A DNA stretch of 64,000 bases from Ptychodera flava (taxonomy: Eukaryota; Hemichordata; Enteropneusta; Ptychoderidae): the NCBI RefSeq assembly GCF_041260155.1, contig NW_027248395.1, positions 186,001-250,000 on the forward strand. The letters are read 5' to 3'. This document shows positions 1 to 13,195 of the stretch, piece after piece. Position 1 is the first letter of the stretch; every line of letters starts with the position of its first letter. The position numbers and the translations under genes were made by a program. The notes under the pieces were generated by a model. That model saw nothing but the letters and a program-made list of their open reading frames with translations, was not told where the DNA came from and did no database searches.

Positions 1-605
1 CCTTAATTTTGCTGGTGTTGTAGCTGGCCGGGGCACAGCATCACTACCAGTGATGTGGGCCTTGTCCAGCATTGACAGCGTTTGCAGGGATAAATGCTAT
101 TTAATCAGTAATTCATGGTGCTTGATAAAGCTTGTTAATTTAAACACTGCATTTGAGCATCCATGCAAATATATAGTCGTGTATCTTGTAACTAGAAGAG
201 CTAGTCATATGATATTGCAAAAATCATTAGCAACATGAAAAATAATGCTTTACATAACAGGTTGATCAGTAGTGAATGAAATATCATTGTCACTAGTAGA
301 ACGCACATAGTCCTTTGAAAAATAATGATCACTGTGATACTTTGTTCAATAGGAGTTGGTAATGTTTTATCATTTGGGAATTGAAAGTAAAATAAAATAT
401 GCGTTTGACTTGTAACATTTTGTTAAATAGCAAACTATTGTCAAAGTATGTTTCAATTTATGGAAGTATGTTAATGCACATAAAGGTTCATTTAAATTGA
501 ATAGATTTGATGATATGGGATATTTTGTGCCACTTGTTAATATAAATTCATATTCAATCTGACGTCATAATTGTGTGATACTTTCTCTGTCATAGGAGTT
601 TTAAA
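1..605. other. Intergenic DNA, nothing firm
   Basis: A+T-rich non-coding sequence. An open frame runs in from the left edge to base 238 on the plus strand, but it has no recognisable domain and no clear splice site. It could be the tail of an exon that begins outside the window, which I cannot support. Confidence 0.4.
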
Positions 606-1228
606 AATGTTTGGCGACATCCTATTGATTAATTACTAATTGACTTATTTCATGATCTTTTGTAATTAGAGTTGCCAGCAGACATTGATCTTACGTTTTC
701 ACTATCATGGAACTCATTTAATCACAGACCCGATTAATGAACAAGACTCTATACTTTCTAGGGACTTAAAATTAAAGAAGCCATTCACAAGTGGGGACTA
801 TTCATCAACGATGACTTATCTAAAACTTTGTTGAATATTGGTATGTGTACATAAGAGCAATCATCCAGTATTGCCTCTTACATGAATGGGTGTGCTGTTC
901 CTCTCTCAAGTGACCAAAGAAAATAAATGATTGGCAACTTGCTGACACAGTACTGAAGTTATTTAAAAAGCAGTAAACACTTAAAAGCAGAATAAATTAG
1001 GATTTTTTTGCGAGGAAAAATATGTTAGGCTTTGAGAAATATAAAGAAAAAAGAAAAATACTCGATATGGGAAAAATCACATCTATGCACCATAGAAGGC
1101 AGTGTGTGTACTGATTGCTGCATGAAGTCAAGTGATACAACTGAGGTTCAATATGTGCATTTTTTGTAAATGTAAACAAGAAATAATAAACAAATAGGTA
1201 TTTTTAAAAGTACAATTATTTCTCTTAA
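606..1228 (+). repeat. Dispersed repeat family A, copy 1
   Basis: About 620 bp match 60138-60761 in the same orientation, with scattered substitutions and small indels. Shared landmarks include a segment around 725-755 (lacking only a few changes at 60245-60275) and the closing A/T-rich stretch near 1190-1225. No coding capacity is visible. The repeat ends abruptly at similar points in both copies, as expected of a mobile element or a segmental copy. The family is not recognised. Confidence 0.75.
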
Positions 1229-1724
1229 ATAATTTTCATACAAGTACAAATCGGGAGACTTTCAGACAATTAACCTAGTAAATATAATTTAAAGGAGAAA
1301 TGTGAACAAGTTGTATGATTTATTCCCTAACAAATGTATTTTGCCTATGTCGGGCTTGTTTGTTTGTCATAGAATACAGCATGAAATTTCGCTTAAAGTT
1401 ACTGGAAATTAATCTTTCTACATGACTTTAAATGTGATTGCTGCCAGTTATGAATGTTCTGTTGTTATGACACAAATGTGTCAGAGAAAAACTAAAATGA
1501 TCAATTATTTTATTAAATGTTTCATGTGTCTGCATACTAAGCACAAGTTTAAATCTTATGACACAGGTAAATCAGAGAGCATTCTTAATCACGTAAATTT
1601 AGTTTGTTGAATAAGCAATGCATAGCATGAGAAGTTCAAAAGTAAAGAGAATAGGTCGAGTTTAGAAGTACTATTAAATTCCAGCTATTTTAGGTAAATG
1701 AATTTGATTGTACGAGCCTAATGA

Positions 1725-2366
1725 AAACAATATTCACATATTATTACGTTTAATAATCAGTCCAATGTTGAATAAAAATGTGAATTATAGATGGCATGCT
1801 AGCAAATGGTTTGCTCATTCATTTTAACTGAATGTTGCAAGAGTTGCTCGAAAATTGGTTTGATTTAGGAAGAAAAGTGATGTATGCAGATTTGTCCTGG
1901 GAAACAATTGGCTTCACACATAATGCTATATTTACAATATGTTCCCGGCGACCATGGCAGTCCTGTTTCAGGCCATCATAGACAAAACAGGATTGACGTG
2001 AGACGACGAGGAAGGATGGAAAGGGCAAACATGATTGGCTGTGGTTGCCGTACACATTTTTAAATTGTGACGAGATGAACACAAGGAAACGTGACAGTGC
2101 ATAATAGACAGTAACAAAACTTGGAGATTCTTCGTAGTGGGACAGGAAGCAGGGCAATATCACGGTCCTTTCAAGTTTTGCCACAATCTCCTATGTTTAG
2201 TGCGCATTTTGTCATGATTGCTTCAGAGCTTCTGCATGTTTTGTCACGGTTCTCATGGCAAGCGAAATAATGCACACTTTTTGGCAAACAACAGAGACTA
2301 GGATGAGAAGCTACATAACAAACACGAACAAGAAATGTCTGGGTAGCACAACATAATTCAGATATT
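1725..2366 (+). repeat. Dispersed repeat family B, copy 1 (uninterrupted)
   Basis: Matches 4540-5670 in direct orientation along its whole length, except that the second copy carries a 445-bp insertion. This copy shows the uninserted state (around 1911-1930). Both copies end near the same place, after a shared CACAACATAATT-like stretch. It is non-coding; the short frames inside are chance. Confidence 0.75.
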
Positions 2367-2465
2367 ATTTTGCACTCTGGAAGAACACATTTGTCCATAC
2401 TTCTATTACCTCATACACTTCTATATGCCACCACCGTTAACATAACAATACACAAAGTTAGTTTA

Positions 2466-2792
2466 CTATGTATGTAGTATGTATGTATGTATGTATGTAT
2501 GTATGTATGTATGTATGTATGTATGTATGTATGTATGTATGTATGTATGTATGTATGTATGTATGTATGTATGTATGTATGTATGTATGTATGTATGTAT
2601 GTATGTATGTATGTATGTATGTATGTATGTATGTATGTATGTATGTATGTATGTATGTATGTATGTATGCATGCATGCATGCATGTATGTATGCATGCAT
2701 GCATGCATGCATACACATGCATGCATGCATGCATGCATGCATGCATGCATACACATGCATGCATGCATGCATGCATGTATGTATATACATGC
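2466..2792. repeat. ATGT/ATGC microsatellite
   Basis: About 190 bp of pure TATG tetranucleotide repeats pass into GCAT repeats with interspersed ATACAC variants. Every reading frame through it is open because the unit has no stop, so the long Met-Tyr-Val-Cys and Ile-His-Thr-Tyr frames are artefacts. Confidence 0.97.
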
Positions 2793-2900
2793 AATCATGC
2801 TAGACTCTGGTATTCTCTCCCTGCAAGCCAGCTGCTTGCCTTCCCTTACAAAAATTTAAAGGTTGCAGCAAACAGTTACGGTAAAGTCTGCATAATCGCC

Positions 2901-3085
2901 TGGTATGTTTACCACAACAAGTTGTGGTAAACCTACGCATAGGTTGAGATTTTCGCATGTTGATGATTTTGCGCCGCACACATCGTGGTATGTTTACCAC
3001 GACACTCATGCATGTTCTGGTATGTTGGCCACAAAAGTTTAGGCTTGCAGAAATGTTTTTTTTTGGTATAATTGCCACAAACAGG
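2901..3085. repeat. Cluster of GGTATGTT..CCAC motifs with a hairpin
   Basis: Four variants of a motif of the form TGGTAT..TT.CCAC occur at about 2901, 2988, 3018 and 3064. The first forms a perfect 12-bp stem with a 2-base loop (2907-2932). No gene is visible here. Confidence 0.5.
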
Positions 3086-3713
3086 ATTCACGGTATACAT
3101 ACTGTTATTGAAACCGACCCTATGGGTAGATCCAACCCAGTAGCATACCCCTACCATTCACACTTTGCCGGACCACTCACACTCTAGCTGTCATTACTCA
3201 TTTTTTGTGCTCATGTAAGTTTTCAGAATGTAGCCACAGGTACAAACACTCACACACGTTCACAAACAAAAGAAAATCTTGCCAATTGTTTCATTGAATT
3301 CCTACCTTATATTTATTGCAGATGGAACTGCTAACAAGTGACATAAAATAAAAGAAATCAGAAGTTCAGTGAATATGTCCCTTTAGTCCTTGGCATCTTC
3401 ATAACGAATGGTTTGCATATCCAATGATAAATTGGGAACAGTTACTTTGATCCAGTTGATTGTTCAGTGTCTTGGTTTACTTTCCTAGATTACAGAAAGG
3501 GCTTTAACAAACAACAAGAAAAACAAGAAAAGAAACACTAATGCAATCAGATTATACCAGTACAGTACATGCAGTAGATAAAATACCAAGATAACAATCT
3601 GCTACAGTATTTAATTGCAACTGCCTTGACATACCTTTCACAATTAGTCTTGCACATATCATGAAATGGAATCCAGGTCACTAAATTGTAAAGACATCTC
3701 AAACGGTACTTAC

Positions 3714-3850
3714 ACTTATATAGTTGGCCTTGGCAATCTTGGTTATGCTTTTGTGATCAATGTTGGTAATTGAGATTAGTGATGTAGAGTTGTCATCAGC
3801 ATTGCTTTTTCTCAGAATCCGTTGCCACAAGGACATGTCGTCACTTCCAG
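3714..3850 (-). CDS. Probable internal coding exon, unknown protein
   Basis: On the minus strand a pyrimidine-rich stretch ending in TAG is followed by 137 bp of open frame and then a GTAAGT donor. The frame enters with two bases and carries 45 complete codons. The product includes SDDMSLWQRILRKSNADD and ends at IAKANYIS. It is polar, without membrane segments or a domain I recognise. Good splice sites at both ends and a protein-like composition make it a better candidate than other short frames nearby, but no partner exon could be linked to it. Confidence 0.4.
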
Positions 3851-4539
3851 CTACAAATAAGAAAATGCAATGGAATAAAAAAGGAATGTACAGAAAAAGT
3901 CCAAGCAATTATGTTTGATGATTTTGACACACCATGTACATGTAACATGATAACTAGTTTACTACTATATCTGTAAATCTAAATTACTTTTAGATGGGGA
4001 GGACAACGCTACCTGTGATCCACAGCTACAGAGAGATACGATTGAAAATATTGTATGCATGTTTCATGGTGTAAGATTTCATAAAGGAGTTCAACGAAGT
4101 ATTGTAAATCAATCATTGATTCCCCTTACAATATGCCAGCAAAATATTGACGGGTCGCGTATGAACAAGTGTCAAAATACGTTAATGAAGATTTCAAGAG
4201 AAACTTAAGTTTGAAAGAAAGAGAGGTCCAGCATGATCTTATAAACAGGCGTATATGTTATTACATGAATGTAGGGTTATGAATACATGTACAAACGTAC
4301 TAGGTCAGAGTTTGAGAACTTAATTCTTACCCAAAAATTCCTAAATGTATTGTTCTTTCATTGCTTTATACCGTACATCGAGGGAAACTTGTATACATAA
4401 GCAAAAGTTTCACCCTGGCCACAGTCCTCGAGGGACTGTGCCCTCGCAAAGAAAGACTGTCTCGAAGTATGTATAATCTATTCCCCCAGACACAAATACT
4501 AAATGATAGATCAAATTGCTTATATTGGCATTCAGAAAA

Positions 4540-5670
4540 CATTTTCACATATTAATGCGTCTAATAACCAGCTCCAATGTTGAATCAAATATATGAACTA
4601 TAGATGACATATAAGCAAATGGTTTACTCACTAATTTTGACTGACTACAGCAGGAGTTGCTCAAAAATGGTCAAATATAGGAAGAACACTGATGTATGCA
4701 GATTTGTCCTGGTAAAACAATCGGCTTCACACACTAGTACAGATATTAGCGAGAAATTTGCGAGAAGTTGACACTTTCTCGTTTTAAAAGCGAGAAGTAA
4801 GCGAGAATACATACTTTCTCGCAATCAAGGTGCAAGAGCTGAGCTTCCTTGCCTGCATCTGCGAGAAATTGAACTCTCGCAATCAATCAGTAACAACTAT
4901 GTTTTCTCACTCTGCATCTGCGAGAAATTGTGGAATTCTCGTGAAATGCTTACAAAGAAGAATACAATTTCTCGCACATGCAGAGTGAGAAAACAAATTT
5001 CTCGCTGATTGATTGCGAGAATTCAGTTTCTCGCAGATGCTGAGCAAGGAAACACAGTTTTCGCCAGCTGATTGCAAGAAAATAAATTCTTGCTAATTTA
5101 TTGAGAGAAATATTCTTGCTAAATTCTCGCGAAAGAGAGAGAAAATGTCCATTTCTCGCAAATTTCTGTACTAGTGACACACAATGCTATATTTACACTA
5201 TTTTCCCGGCGACCACGGCAGTCTCGTTTCAGGCCATCATGTACAAAATGGGATGGACATAGAAAAATGTAGAGGGACGGAATGGGCAAAGAGAACTAGC
5301 GGTGATTACTGTGGTGTCCGTGCAAATTCTTCAATTGTCACGGTACGGGTGAGAAACCTGGTAGGCCATAATAAAACGGGAAGAACGCAGGGAAAGGTGA
5401 CAGTACATAAGAGATTGTAACAAAACTTCGCGATTGTCCGTAGAAAGACAAGAAGCGGGGTTATATCACGGTCCTTTCAAGTTTTGCCACATTCTCCTAT
5501 CTTTAGTGCGCATTTTGCCATGATTGCTTCAGGGTTTCTGCTCATTTAGTCAAGGTTCTCAGGGCAACGAAATAATGCACACTTTGCAGCACACAACAGG
5601 GACTAAATTAACAGCTACCAAACAAACACGAACATAAAATGCTAGGGTATCACAACATAATTTAGATATA
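4540..5670 (+). repeat. Dispersed repeat family B, copy 2 (interrupted by a MITE)
   Basis: Second copy of the repeat at 1725-2366, in direct orientation 2.8 kb downstream. It is interrupted at 4732-5176 by a CACTA-type MITE. On either side of the insertion the match to copy 1 resumes exactly. Confidence 0.75.
4732..5176. mobile_element. CACTA-type (EnSpm-like) MITE, 445 bp
   Basis: The element starts CACTAGTACAG and ends CTGTACTAGTG, a perfect terminal inverted repeat of 11 bp that continues imperfectly inward. A 3-bp direct repeat ACA (4729-4731 and 5177-5179) flanks it. CACTA termini with a 3-bp target duplication are the hallmark of the CACTA/EnSpm superfamily. The interior is a foldback built of repeated GCGAGAAATT/CTCGCAGATGC motifs and has no transposase, so it is non-autonomous. 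The uninserted sequence is preserved in the sister copy near 1915. Confidence 0.88.
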
Positions 5671-6655
5671 AAGATGATGGAGCTGCATGTTGCTAACACA
5701 GGTTTTTCACAGCTATATTACTCATCAAAGATGACAAGGAAACACGTCTTCACATCCGTGGAAAAGTTTGCAGTTATGTCGTACAAATAGATTAAGTTTT
5801 CACCACTCGTTTTATTGGTGTCGCTAATAGTGATAATTGGGTTGAAAAGGAGCTTATAAAGATGCTCGGCTTGTGAAATTATTGAAAATACGGGCACATG
5901 CGCGTGAGGGATTGCGACTAGAGAATGAGAAGAAGCACATGCATTTATGACAGATTATGCGTCTATGGAATTATGGTACGTAATTTATTATATTTGCAAA
6001 CGTGACACCAACTTGCCTTTATTATATCGGAAAAGGTTTGCGCGATGACAAGGGATTACACATTGTCGTTTTTCACCTCGCATGATATAAAAATGAAGCT
6101 TGAATGGATGTCAATATTATTGACCAATGCCATCCACGATGATATGTGAAACAAGGGAGCAGCATTGAAATAACCACAAGGTTATGCATGTTTAGTCTTG
6201 GGTCGTTTGGACAATTGAAAAAACTATTTAGCTCCTACCAACCAGTGAAGATGAAATGACTGGTACTGGTACTGCTGCAGTGTGGGTGCCGATAGCCAGC
6301 CCTGCCACTCCCTCTGCTGTGTTGTCGACTAGCAGCAAGGATTATCATAATTGTAAGCACGCTTGAACTTGCGCCTAATACATGTACTTGATCATTTCTC
6401 GACCTACCTATATGAAAAGAAAATTCATTGAATGTCTACTTCGAAGCCCTAGGATCCATAGACTATAACTGTATGTAGCGCTTGATTCGGAAATGCATTC
6501 GATCGTAAATTACTCGATAACCAGTCTTCCTGACACTCGGAATAGTGTAAAAGTGTAGGTATGGTGTACAAAATATATACGCCGTGTTGGCAGTGTCACA
6601 TCTGTTGCCATCACAAACTAAATTCAAAACATTCATGGTTGAAGAGCGCAGCATA
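5671..6655. other. Intergenic DNA, nothing firm
   Basis: No convincing exon, RNA gene or repeat recognised. A short GGTACTGGTACTG direct repeat lies near 6260. Confidence 0.4.
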
Positions 6656-6659
6656 GGAG

Positions 6660-8450
6660 CGCAGCCCTTACGGAAATGTATTTTAGGATGCCCTAAAGGA
6701 AAATGTATTTTAGGATCTAAAGTAATCGTAAAGGAATATTCTTATAAGAACATTTACCATTTTGGTCTCTTCCTTAAAGAATATTTAAGGAATATGAAAA
6801 GTATTCCTAAAAGAATATTTTTGAACCTTAAGGTATTCATAAATAATACAATTTAAATGGCAACAAAATTCATAAAGGAATACTTACGGCTTTAAAAAAA
6901 ATTCTTATAAGACTATAAATAGTTTCCTGAACGAATACTTTTGAATTTTATAAGTATTCTTAAAGGAATACTATTAACAATCCTGAAATTTCCTAAAAGA
7001 ACAAAGAATACATTCATGTTCTTTTTAAGTAACATTCAAGGACACAAAAGTCAATTATATACATATTACTAGTATTTTATACAACGAAACTTATTTGTGA
7101 AGTCCAAAAAATGACAAGTTCTTGAGATATGCAAACTGATGACACAAAACTTTAAATTTTCAGTACCATAATTATAACAATTCGATAGTCGAACGAGGTA
7201 ATTGTCACCAGCATAAAATAATTCAGGCTTCATGATGGCAATATGTTGGGCAGAATTTTAATGAAATATCCACTTCCTGTTTTGTGATGTAACACGGTCG
7301 AAACCCTTTGTTTCATAGCTCTTTTGTATCACAATGGAGGTCTTTCGTTTACCTCAATGGTCTCACTTAAATGTCAATGCATTTTGGATAATTTGTATAC
7401 ACAAACTAACTTTATGCCTTTAAGTTTAAACTGCATTCCTGTGTATGCCATGGTCTACAAGCTGCAAATTATACAGTGGCTATACACTGAACAGGCATGT
7501 AGACAAATGATCATTGTGAACCTGATTGTGTCCAAAAGCAAAATATTCAAATAGATAATAATCTGTCCTACCCAACCTTGCCATATATAGAGAAGAAAAG
7601 CTGTCAAACCCTGGTTATGTCGCTACAACCGTCATTTTTTACAGCTGCAACAGCCTTATGTCTTTCAAGTGGCGGCCATGTTGTTTTGATGATGCCTACC
7701 CTTAATGTATTGGATCCCAGAATGGATGTGGAGCCCCCAATGCATTCTGGGCTTAAGGAACATCCTATGAGACAATCACATACGAGTCTTAGGACTTAAA
7801 AAGGGTCGAATACAGCTTTTTAGCAAAGACGGTGCAGAAACAAGAAAGAAAGAAAGGATATTAAACTACTTTTGTGTGTGCAGATTAAAAGAAGTGTATG
7901 ATGTCTACTGCTACTTTCTATCCTTTTTTGTAACGGATAAAGGTTCTGACTTCTCTCTTTAGTATTCTTTGAAGAATATTATACACCTGTATAAAACATT
8001 TATAAGTAATACCAATATGCATAACAGAATTCCCATAAAACACATCTTCAGTTTTCTGGCCGACTACATACCAATATACACATATGCTTTAAAGAATGTA
8101 ATACAGTAATCATAAGATATTACATTTATGGTTGACCAGAAATTAGGTGATTGTACATGTGTATGTTAAATATCCTTGTCTGAGTACATATACTATACAA
8201 CCTTCAAAGAAGAACTTTTGGAATATAAATTTTGGGAATTTAAATTGAAAATTGTCAAAAAATCTACAAATCAAAAAGAATAACTTTATATGACAATATT
8301 TTTATATTCATGGCATACCTATAACAAATGTCCTACAGGAAAATTTAATCCTTTAGTATTACTAAAGGATATTCTTTTAGGACAATTACTCCCAAATCAG
8401 TTCTTTAGGCTGGCTAAAGGTCTTCTAGTAATCTTGAAGCAGTAATAAAA
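6660..8450. repeat. Region rich in short CCTTTAGG / AAAGGAATATTC palindromes
   Basis: Many imperfect copies of motifs such as AAAGGAATATTCTT and its complement occur at 6680-7010 and again at 8320-8450, partly in inverted orientation, around a central segment with no recognised gene (7560-7800). This could be a decayed foldback element with subterminal repeats, but I could not define clean ends or a target duplication. Confidence 0.3.
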
Positions 8451-10845
8451 GACATTTTTGTAAGTGAGATTCATAGCGCAGAATGTGGGCGTTGATCAAT
8501 AGCGCACATGGAAATGAACTAGCACAGATTGGAAGACAAGACTATCGATCACATACCTAAACTGTGAGGAATCCAATTAGAACATGGGGAGGGGGAGGCG
8601 AGAGAAAACATATCGCCCGATATTGGCATTCGTGGTAGTCCGTGGGCTTGACTGTAGCTCGCCTTAAAACCTCTGGAACTCGGCAGTCTCTTCCTTCCAC
8701 GGCCCGTCACGGTGACACAGTGACAGGCCGGTATAAAACTTAGCATGACCTAACAGAACTTGAATACGGAGGGAAAATGGTCAAAATCCCACGGCGCACT
8801 ACGTTCCGGGCAAAGGAGGCTGCCGTGGGCGCCAGGAACATAGTGTTAATATAGCATTGAAAGTATGTTGCAAGGCCAACAATTTGGAACATCCTACAGT
8901 CTGCATTGTGTTAGCAAACCTGGTGACTGGTATAGTCACTTGTATCATAAGTAGGGGCCAGCTTACATCAAAAGTTATATTACATAAATATTGCTACTTG
9001 ACAGTTAACCATGCATTTAATCATTTACAATTTCAGTCAATAAACAAAAGACACTAACTCTAAAATTTGCTGTTTCTATTATTTTTTTCTATTCAGAAAA
9101 ATAATCGTCTGTTCTGTGTCTGGCACAGATAGCTTTAAAACATCTGTCATTGTGAAAGTTGCTAAGTCTGATAAAATATTGACAGGAAAAATATCTGACT
9201 TTGCCTGATTTGAAATTTTCATCCAACAATTTGACTTTTCCGTAATTAGATATTTTCATGTGCAAGAAGTGGGCTCATTGAATATGAGATTGAATGATTT
9301 GTCATATGACTTTGTTAATATCAAAAATTTAACTCTTTAAATAATTTTCTCTTTGAATAATTGCCTAAGGTGACGTTTTGTAGAACTTCTTACATCACTT
9401 TGTTTTATGATCTAATATGGTCATTTTGTGGTATGTATTTTTTAATTTGTCTGTCCAGAGCTTTGCTTTGATTCTAACTTGCAGTTGATCTTAAAAAAGT
9501 GAAATATAGTACAGTTGATTGCTGTGCATTTACTATAATTTCCAGACAGATTAATTTACTTTGTTTTTAAGTTCTTATCTAAATGTGTGATGAACTTGTA
9601 CAATTGTGTTTATCATTGTACACTAATGAGCTTAGCAGAATATAACACCAACACAGCATATTTGATCGAGTACTCCCACAGTGTTACATCAGTAGATGAA
9701 CTCTCAGTATATAAACATTATTGCTGTTAAAGAAAATGTACATTATTTCTCAATTTGCCAATATAAGTTTGATATCTGCAAGTAAGATTATTACAAGGAA
9801 CCAAAATGGAAAATTTACATTTTTGCTAGTAACTCCTGAACTTATTTTTCAAGGAAAATGATGACAGACAACAGAGCGCGAATGTTTATTTCTGAATAAT
9901 GACAACAACATTATCAGAATTATGCTAGCATATTACTTGATATATCATTATTTTGAATAGGTATCTCTTGGAAACTAAAAACGCTCATTTAAGTAATTCA
10001 ACAATTATTTATTGCAAAAATTTTTTCTCTAAAAAAATTCATCAACATAAAGACAACATTGCTAGCATTGCTGTTAGGTCTTGCAACCTCATTGAACCAA
10101 AATATATTTAACATGTAAACATTTAAAGGAAAAAATGCAAGTGGTCTAATGACAATCTTAAAGTACACCGTTATTATACAGTGTGTACGATCAAAGTTCT
10201 CGTAAACCATGAAAGTTAACATTTCATAGAATGTTTGTATTGTAATAGGAATTGATACAAGACAGGTTCCACTGTATCTCAGTATGTAGTTAAAGTAAAT
10301 ATTGTAAACATTTCAGTTTACCATGTTGAAATATTCAAATAAAGAGTATGCAATGTAATAAGCTGTATTTTATGAGAATTTCTCAAAGAAACAACATTGC
10401 TTAGTCATGTTTGAGTGATTTTTATATAATTTCTTTAGAATCATTCAAAAAGGCCAATTGCAGAGCAATAGGAACTGACTTCAGGGAAGAGAAAGAATTG
10501 AAAGAGTTACTCTGAAAACTAAATAATTTCTACAAGTCATGGAAGTAACCTCGTCAGATATTTTAAATTTGTTTGGAAAGCAACATTGTTTCCAAATAAC
10601 AATTGGCTCTGATTGAGCTAACTTGGTTGGCAGGTATATTTAACGCACTGTCGAGAATAGCAAGCCCAGATGGCAATTTTTACTACTTTGAGCTAACGTG
10701 AACGAAGATCATACTTTACTAAAGATTATGCAAGATCGACTGCAATTGAAATGAGAAACACAGAAGCAGAAGAGTTCTATGTGAAAAATTAATAATGCTG
10801 TAAAATACTTTTTGTACTGTCGGCAAAACTGTTACATAGCGAATT
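8451..10845. other. Intergenic DNA, nothing firm
   Basis: Mostly A+T-rich non-coding sequence. A G+C-richer patch at 8560-8850 contains a short palindrome around a CGTCACGGTGACA-like sequence. No exon with credible splice sites and no recognised domain was found. Confidence 0.4.
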
Positions 10846-10858
10846 TAGTATTTGCTCA

Positions 10859-10889
<31 letters not shown>

Positions 10890-10966
10890 TTCTTTCTTTC
10901 TTTCTTTCTTTCTTTCTCTATTTCGGTATTACTACCATAGAACAATGCTATACACAAATATACTTG
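10846..10966 (+). repeat. CTTT microsatellite with flanking unit, copy 1
   Basis: A CTTT run (10860-10917) is followed by a 3' flank containing GGTATTACTACCATAGAAC. The same arrangement, TTGCTCACTTTC plus the run plus the same flank, recurs in the same orientation at 17533-17627. The two copies bracket the foldback element at 11845-17480. Confidence 0.8.
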
Positions 10967-12869
10967 GTATGAAAAGTGCAGCATCTTTGAGCAAAATTAA
11001 ATATTCTCTTCATAAGTAAAAAGCAATGTCAGCACATACAATAATATCTCACTCAGTACATTGAAAAAAATAAAGCAGGCAAGAACTTAAGCCTTACCTT
11101 GGCAAATCCATCTACATTTTAATACCAAAATTAAAAGCCCCTCCATTGCAAACTAACACCTGGCTACAGTTCTTGAGGTTGCTATTAGCTGATTCTGTTG
11201 CAATCACAAATAGCCAAAGTATTTACGTTGAAATTAGTCTGAAACGGTCTATTAATTTCTGTATGTACCTAAACATATTGTTAAAGGCTGGTAAATTGTA
11301 CAATAAAATTGTCAAAACATTCAAAAATGATGACTCAAAGAAACTATCTGTCACTAAGCTTAACCTCAGATTTGAAGAATAGAAATCTTAGAAAAAGGGT
11401 AGGAATTACACTAATCTGATGTTTATACTTTATAATAGAACAATAGTTTACTGGACTGGCTCAGTAGTCATTCAACACTATTCTCTGTCCTAACATTTAT
11501 ATCATCCAGACATCTGCCAAAAAGCAGTGCTAGATGCTTTGCAATTAGTTAGGTGTTTAGAGCAATCTTTAGTGTTTGAATACAAGAGTGTTTCGTGTAT
11601 TTGTATCAAAGTGTTCATCTCATTTGTGTTACCAAGAATTGACTACAGTCTTTGCCATGTATTAAAGCCAAATAGCCTAATTTAATGACCATATCCAACA
11701 TATGCTGTGTCTGGTGTAACGCTGCTAAAATTTCAAATTATACGCTGGGATACTAATGCATTTTCATACTTCACTTTTTGTACTTCAGTTAGTGTTTACA
11801 TAGGTGCCAGATCATTCACAGCGTTTTGCTGAACTTGCACACAATAGGCGGGCGGCAGGCTCACCTATTTTTCACACTTAATGTACCAACCTTACATACA
11901 GCCACATCATACATCATCTGAAAGCTTATTATCTCTACTTCAAGAAAATTGACGATGTTGAGCTGCCAAGTAGGACCATATCCCTCTAATTTGCATAATT
12001 CACATGGGTACCCAATTTGCATAAATGTGACATAAATTAGGAAATTCATTGTTAACTACTCTAAACATACTTTAAACTATCGAGGTATATATCAAATGAA
12101 CGGTATTGGCATGTAAAATACAAAATTGATATCAAAAAGATATTTAAAATGGTTTTACTGAATTATTTTCATATTAAAATTGAAAAAAATATTTTCCCCT
12201 TTCCAATAACAATATTTTAAAAATATGAACACATACAGCACATCATACAGCAACATTATACATCATTTGAAAGCTTACTGTCTCTACTTGAAGCAAATAG
12301 ACAACATTTAGCAGTCAAGTACGGCCGTAGCCCCTAATTTGCATAAATCCGACGAGTACCCAATTTCATAAATGCGATAAAATATTAGATATTTATTATT
12401 CACTACTCGAAACATACTTTTAAACTATCGAGTGATATATCAAATGAAAGGTATTTGCATGTAGAATACTAAACAGACATCCAAAAAGATATTCAAATTC
12501 ATTTCACTGAAATATTGTCATATTTATATTGAAAAAAATATTTTTCCTTTTTCAATAACAATATTTATAAAAATTTAATACAAAAAGCCAAATCGTACAG
12601 CATCATCATACGTCATTTGAAAGCTTACTATCTCTACTTCAAGAAAATTGACAATGTTGAGCTGTCAAGTACGGACGTGGCTCTTAATTTGCATAATTTA
12701 CATAGTACCCAATTTGCATAAATGCGATCTAAAATTAGAAATTTATTAACTACCATAAACATACTTTCAATTATCGAGTGATATATCAAATAAAAGGTAT
12801 TTGCATGGAGAAAACAAAATGGATATCCAAAGAGATATTAAAAGGATTTTACTAAAATGTTTTCGTATT

Positions 12870-13195
12870 AATGCAGAACAATATTCTTTCCCCTTTTGAA
12901 TAACGATATTTTAATAATTTTAACACATAGAACCGCATCACACAACCACATCAAACGTTATTTGAAAGACTATTATCTCTGCCTCATGAAAAATGACGAT
13001 ATGCAGCTGACAAATAGGGCTGTAATTATTTAATTTGCATAATGCACACGGCTACCTAATTTACGCGAGGAGAAAAAAGTTACCGCGAACACTGGTATTC
13101 ATGCCAATTAGGTACTCGTGTTTACTGATGCGGTTCTATGTGTTAAAATTATTAAAATATCGTTATTCAAAAGGGGAAAGTATATGTTCTAATTT
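12870..13195. repeat. Internal palindrome within the left arm of the foldback
   Basis: About 50 bp at 12888-12945 recur almost perfectly in reverse complement at 13128-13190, including a segment reading AACGATATTTTAATAATTTT. The unit therefore folds back on itself inside the left arm, indicating a local inversion or a nested terminus. Confidence 0.75.

Noticed and set aside
1-238. Open frame at the left edge as the last exon of a gene
   Set aside because: Base composition beyond about 90 is like the surrounding introns, no domain is seen and no acceptor or donor could be placed.
2411-2930. Several 110-147-codon frames of Met-Tyr-Val-Cys or Ile-His-Thr-Tyr repeats on both strands
   Set aside because: They are translations of the ATGT/ATGC microsatellite, which has no stop in any phase.
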